A stretch of 7,478 bases of DNA from Anaerolineae bacterium. Lineage in GTDB: Bacteria; Chloroflexota; Anaerolineae; JAAYZQ01. The stretch spans positions 1-7,478 of the forward strand of contig JAFGOG010000294.1 in NCBI GenBank assembly GCA_016926595.1, given 5' to 3'. The stretch's first letter is position 1; each line of letters starts with the position of its first letter. Both the position numbers and the translations under genes were made by a program. Positions 5,609-7,478 of this stretch are shown here, piece by piece. The notes under the pieces were generated by a model, which did not search any database, was not told the origin of the DNA, and worked only from the letters and a program-made list of their open reading frames with translations.

Positions 5609-6629
5609 ACGGCGCTGGCTGAAACGGGCGCTGAACCGGGCCCGGCTGCAGCTCTCGTACCAGTTGGGCTGGCAGCGTGTGCCCGGCCTGCCGCACATCC
5701 TGATGATCGAGCCGACCAACGAGTGCAACCTGCATTGCCCGCTGTGTCCCACCGGCGCCGGCACCCTGCGGCGGCCCAAGGGGACCATGACGTTCGAGTT
5801 GTACGAGCGCATCCTGGCCGAGCTCGATGGGACGTTGGAGCGCCTGATGCTCTACAACTACGGCGAGCCCTTCCTCCACCCCCGCATCTTTGACATGATC
5901 GCCCTGGCCCGGCGGGCCGAGGTCCATACCCGCATCAGCACCAACGGCCTGGTCTTTCTGCGCGCTGGCCACGCCGACGATCTGATTGCCAGTGGCCTGA
6001 ACCACCTGCGGGTGAGCCTCGACGGCGCGACCCAGGAGACGTACACCAAGTATCGCGTCGGCGGGCAACTGGCCCCCATCCTGGAGGGTGTGCGCCTGCT
6101 CCAACAGCGCAAACGGGAGTTAGGGCGGGCCCGGCCGCCCGTCGAGCTGCAATTCATCGCCATGGGCCACAACGAGCACGAGCTGCCGGCGGTGCGCCAG
6201 CTCGCTCAGGAGATGGGGACGCCACTGCGGGTCAAGACCGTCGGCCTGGGGGACATCAGCCAGGGGTCGGGGCGGCAGGAGTGGCTGCCCCGCGATGCCT
6301 CCCTGCGCCGCTATCGAGAAAACGAGGGCAGGCTGGAATTGGCCGACGATGGCCGGGTCCGTTTCGTGTGCGACCAGCCCTGGAACCGGCTGGTGGTGAA
6401 CTGGGATGGGCAGGTGGCGCCCTGCTGTTACGACCGCCACGGGGACTATGGCTTTGGCAACGCCAACGACGGCCTGGCTACGGTATGGAACGGCGAGCGC
6501 TTGCGAGCCTTCCGCCGGGCGGTACGGTCGCCGTCGCCACCGGCCATCTGCCAGCGCTGTGCCGCCCGCTTGTGGAATTCGCCCAAGATGGGTTGGGTCG
6601 AGAGACTTCCAGGCTCTGTGCAGCGCTGA
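5580..6629 (+). CDS. Radical SAM protein with short SPASM domain (second, related copy)
   Basis: This is a 349-residue radical SAM enzyme. A basic N-terminal helix (1-30) precedes the motif IEPTNECNLHCPLC (43-56), where C49-x3-C53-x2-C56 binds the SAM-cleaving cluster. YGEP (94-97) is the SAM-binding GGEP equivalent, and RISTNG (118-123) and RVSLDG (144-149) are barrel strands. The C-terminus repeats the layout of its neighbour almost exactly: C264-x12-G-x4-C282, C283, then C324-x2-C327, predicting one auxiliary cluster. The ATG at 5580 overlaps the end of the upstream gene by 29 nt and has no clear Shine-Dalgarno, so it probably relies on translational coupling. A longer open frame reaching back to 5382 is rejected because it reads an out-of-frame version of the upstream SPASM region. 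Proteins of this form often sit beside glycosyltransferases and in biosynthetic clusters, but the reaction is unknown. Confidence 0.9.
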   Translation: MKPIWKARDKRRWLKRALNRARLQLSYQLGWQRVPGLPHILMIEPTNECNLHCPLCPTGAGTLRRPKGTMTFELYERILAELDGTLERLMLYNYGEPFLHPRIFDMIALARRAEVHTRISTNGLVFLRAGHADDLIASGLNHLRVSLDGATQETYTKYRVGGQLAPILEGVRLLQQRKRELGRARPPVELQFIAMGHNEHELPAVRQLAQEMGTPLRVKTVGLGDISQGSGRQEWLPRDASLRRYRENEGRLELADDGRVRFVCDQPWNRLVVNWDGQVAPCCYDRHGDYGFGNANDGLATVWNGERLRAFRRAVRSPSPPAICQRCAARLWNSPKMGWVERLPGSVQR

Positions 6630-6641
6630 TCTGTAATGCCT

Positions 6642-7478
6642 TCATACCTCCACGTGGCTCAACGAGCCGGCCGGCACCAAGACGGCGTCCGGCAGCTCGT
6701 CTTCGACGTTGCGGATGCGAGGGCTCGAGCGGCCGATGAGCGTGACGGCGACCTTGACCACACCCATGAGCAGGAAGATCAGGCCGATGCCGCGCCCCGG
6801 TCCGGTGCCGAGAATCTGGCCGATCCCGCCTGCCAGTGGGCCATCGACGATGAGCAGGGGGTTGAAAACCGTATCGGCCAGGGGGCCGGCCAACAGGTAG
6901 GCCAGAGGGGAAGCCGCGCGGGCGACCATCTGTTGGGTGGCGAAAACCCGCCCCTGGACCCCGGGCGCGACCTTGCTCTGCCAGATCGCCTGGTTGGAGC
7001 CGAAAACGACGGCGATGGTCACGTGTGCGCCAAACGCACCGGCCGCGACCAGACCAAGCGATGGCCGCAGCCCCATCAGCACGAAGCAGAGGCCGCTCAA
7101 CAGCTCAAAGCTGAGGACGCCGTTTATGCGGCGCTGGGGGCCGCCCCAGGCGCTCATGAGCAAGCTGCCCGCAAACATCCCCGCACCGGCGACGGCAATG
7201 ATCAGCCCCAGCTCGTCGCTCGACGTCCAACCCAGGATCATGGGCGTGATGAGCGCGCCCACCATACCCCACAAAAAGTTGACCACGGCGAAAAAGAGCA
7301 ACAGCCCCTTCAAGCCAGGCCGGGCAGAGATGTAGCGCCAACCAAAGGTGAGGTCGTTCCACAGGGTTGTTTTTTCAGGCTCCCTTTCCGCAGAGGCTTC
7401 AGGCTTGGGGAATCGGACCAGTAGCAGGGTGATGACCGCAAAGACAAAGGTCGCCACGTCGATCAGGATCACACCCTC
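6642..7478 (-). CDS. MFS transporter, MFS_3/EntS-like exporter (partial, 5' end outside window)
   Basis: The C-terminal 278 residues of a major facilitator superfamily protein are visible; the frame is still open at the window edge (Glu-Gly precede the GTG at 7472), so the true start lies outside. The visible part begins with what should be helix 6, then a hydrophilic central loop ending in LTFGWRYISARPGLK, as in drug and siderophore exporters of the MFS_3 type. Five or six further helices follow. The segment IWQSKVAPGVQGRVFATQQM between helices 10 and 11 is a hallmark of this group. The likely role is proton-driven export of a small molecule through the cytoplasmic membrane. It is convergent with the radical SAM run, with only 12 nt between stops and no T-tailed hairpin there, so it is not part of that operon. 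A functional link to its neighbours is unproven. Confidence 0.88.
   Translation of the reverse strand, partial: EGVILIDVATFVFAVITLLLVRFPKPEASAEREPEKTTLWNDLTFGWRYISARPGLKGLLLFFAVVNFLWGMVGALITPMILGWTSSDELGLIIAVAGAGMFAGSLLMSAWGGPQRRINGVLSFELLSGLCFVLMGLRPSLGLVAAGAFGAHVTIAVVFGSNQAIWQSKVAPGVQGRVFATQQMVARAASPLAYLLAGPLADTVFNPLLIVDGPLAGGIGQILGTGPGRGIGLIFLLMGVVKVAVTLIGRSSPRIRNVEDELPDAVLVPAGSLSHVEV

Noticed and set aside
4205..6629. RiPP cluster with the 90-residue protein as precursor
   Set aside because: The cysteine/histidine spacing fits a zinc finger, there is no leader/core pattern, and no protease or dedicated leader-binding domain is present, so I kept it only as a remote alternative.
6630..6641. 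Bidirectional terminator between the convergent second radical SAM gene and the MFS gene
   Set aside because: The 12-nt gap holds no hairpin or T-run that I can see; termination must occur inside the flanking genes or be factor-dependent.
1..7478. CRISPR array, tRNA, rRNA or complete insertion sequence
   Set aside because: No regularly spaced direct repeats, no tRNA-like or rRNA sequence, and no transposase with terminal inverted repeats were seen by eye on either strand.

Overview
The window is GC-rich (by eye mid-60s percent, not computed) and comes from a bacterium with strong GGAGG-type ribosome binding sites. The style of the proteins suggests an environmental lineage such as Chloroflexota: zinc-ribbon membrane proteins, an FG-GAP/PQQ-like beta-propeller, and tandem radical SAM/SPASM enzymes. 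That placement is inference; there is no rRNA or other marker gene here. The first ~86 bases are visibly more AT-rich than the rest.

Layout. Bases 2-76 (+) may be the tail of a gene entering from the left. Bases 87-1301 (-) encode a GT4-type glycosyltransferase. It fires leftward from a 92-bp divergent intergenic region with a good -35/-10 placed so that the mRNA should be leaderless. From the same region a rightward five-gene run begins: a four-helix membrane protein with an N-terminal zinc ribbon (1394-2593); a membrane-anchored beta-propeller with a cytoplasmic coiled coil and C-terminal zinc ribbon (2606-4192); a small B-box-like zinc-finger protein (4205-4477); and two related radical SAM/SPASM proteins (4523-5608 and 5580-6629, overlapping by 29 nt). 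A partial MFS exporter (6642-7478, -) converges on the run from the right with a 12-nt gap.

How the genes may work together. The first three rightward genes look like one unit: tight spacing, identical stop/Shine-Dalgarno junctions, and a zinc-binding module in each. A plausible reading is a membrane complex with an external propeller as sensor or scaffold, a four-helix partner, and zinc modules meeting in the cytoplasm. The two radical SAM genes follow after two stem-loops and a start codon with no Shine-Dalgarno, so they may be expressed differently. No RiPP precursor or defined substrate is visible. The three-gene zinc/propeller module, possibly with the radical SAM pair, is the best candidate here for an undescribed system. 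Its function cannot be read from the sequence alone.
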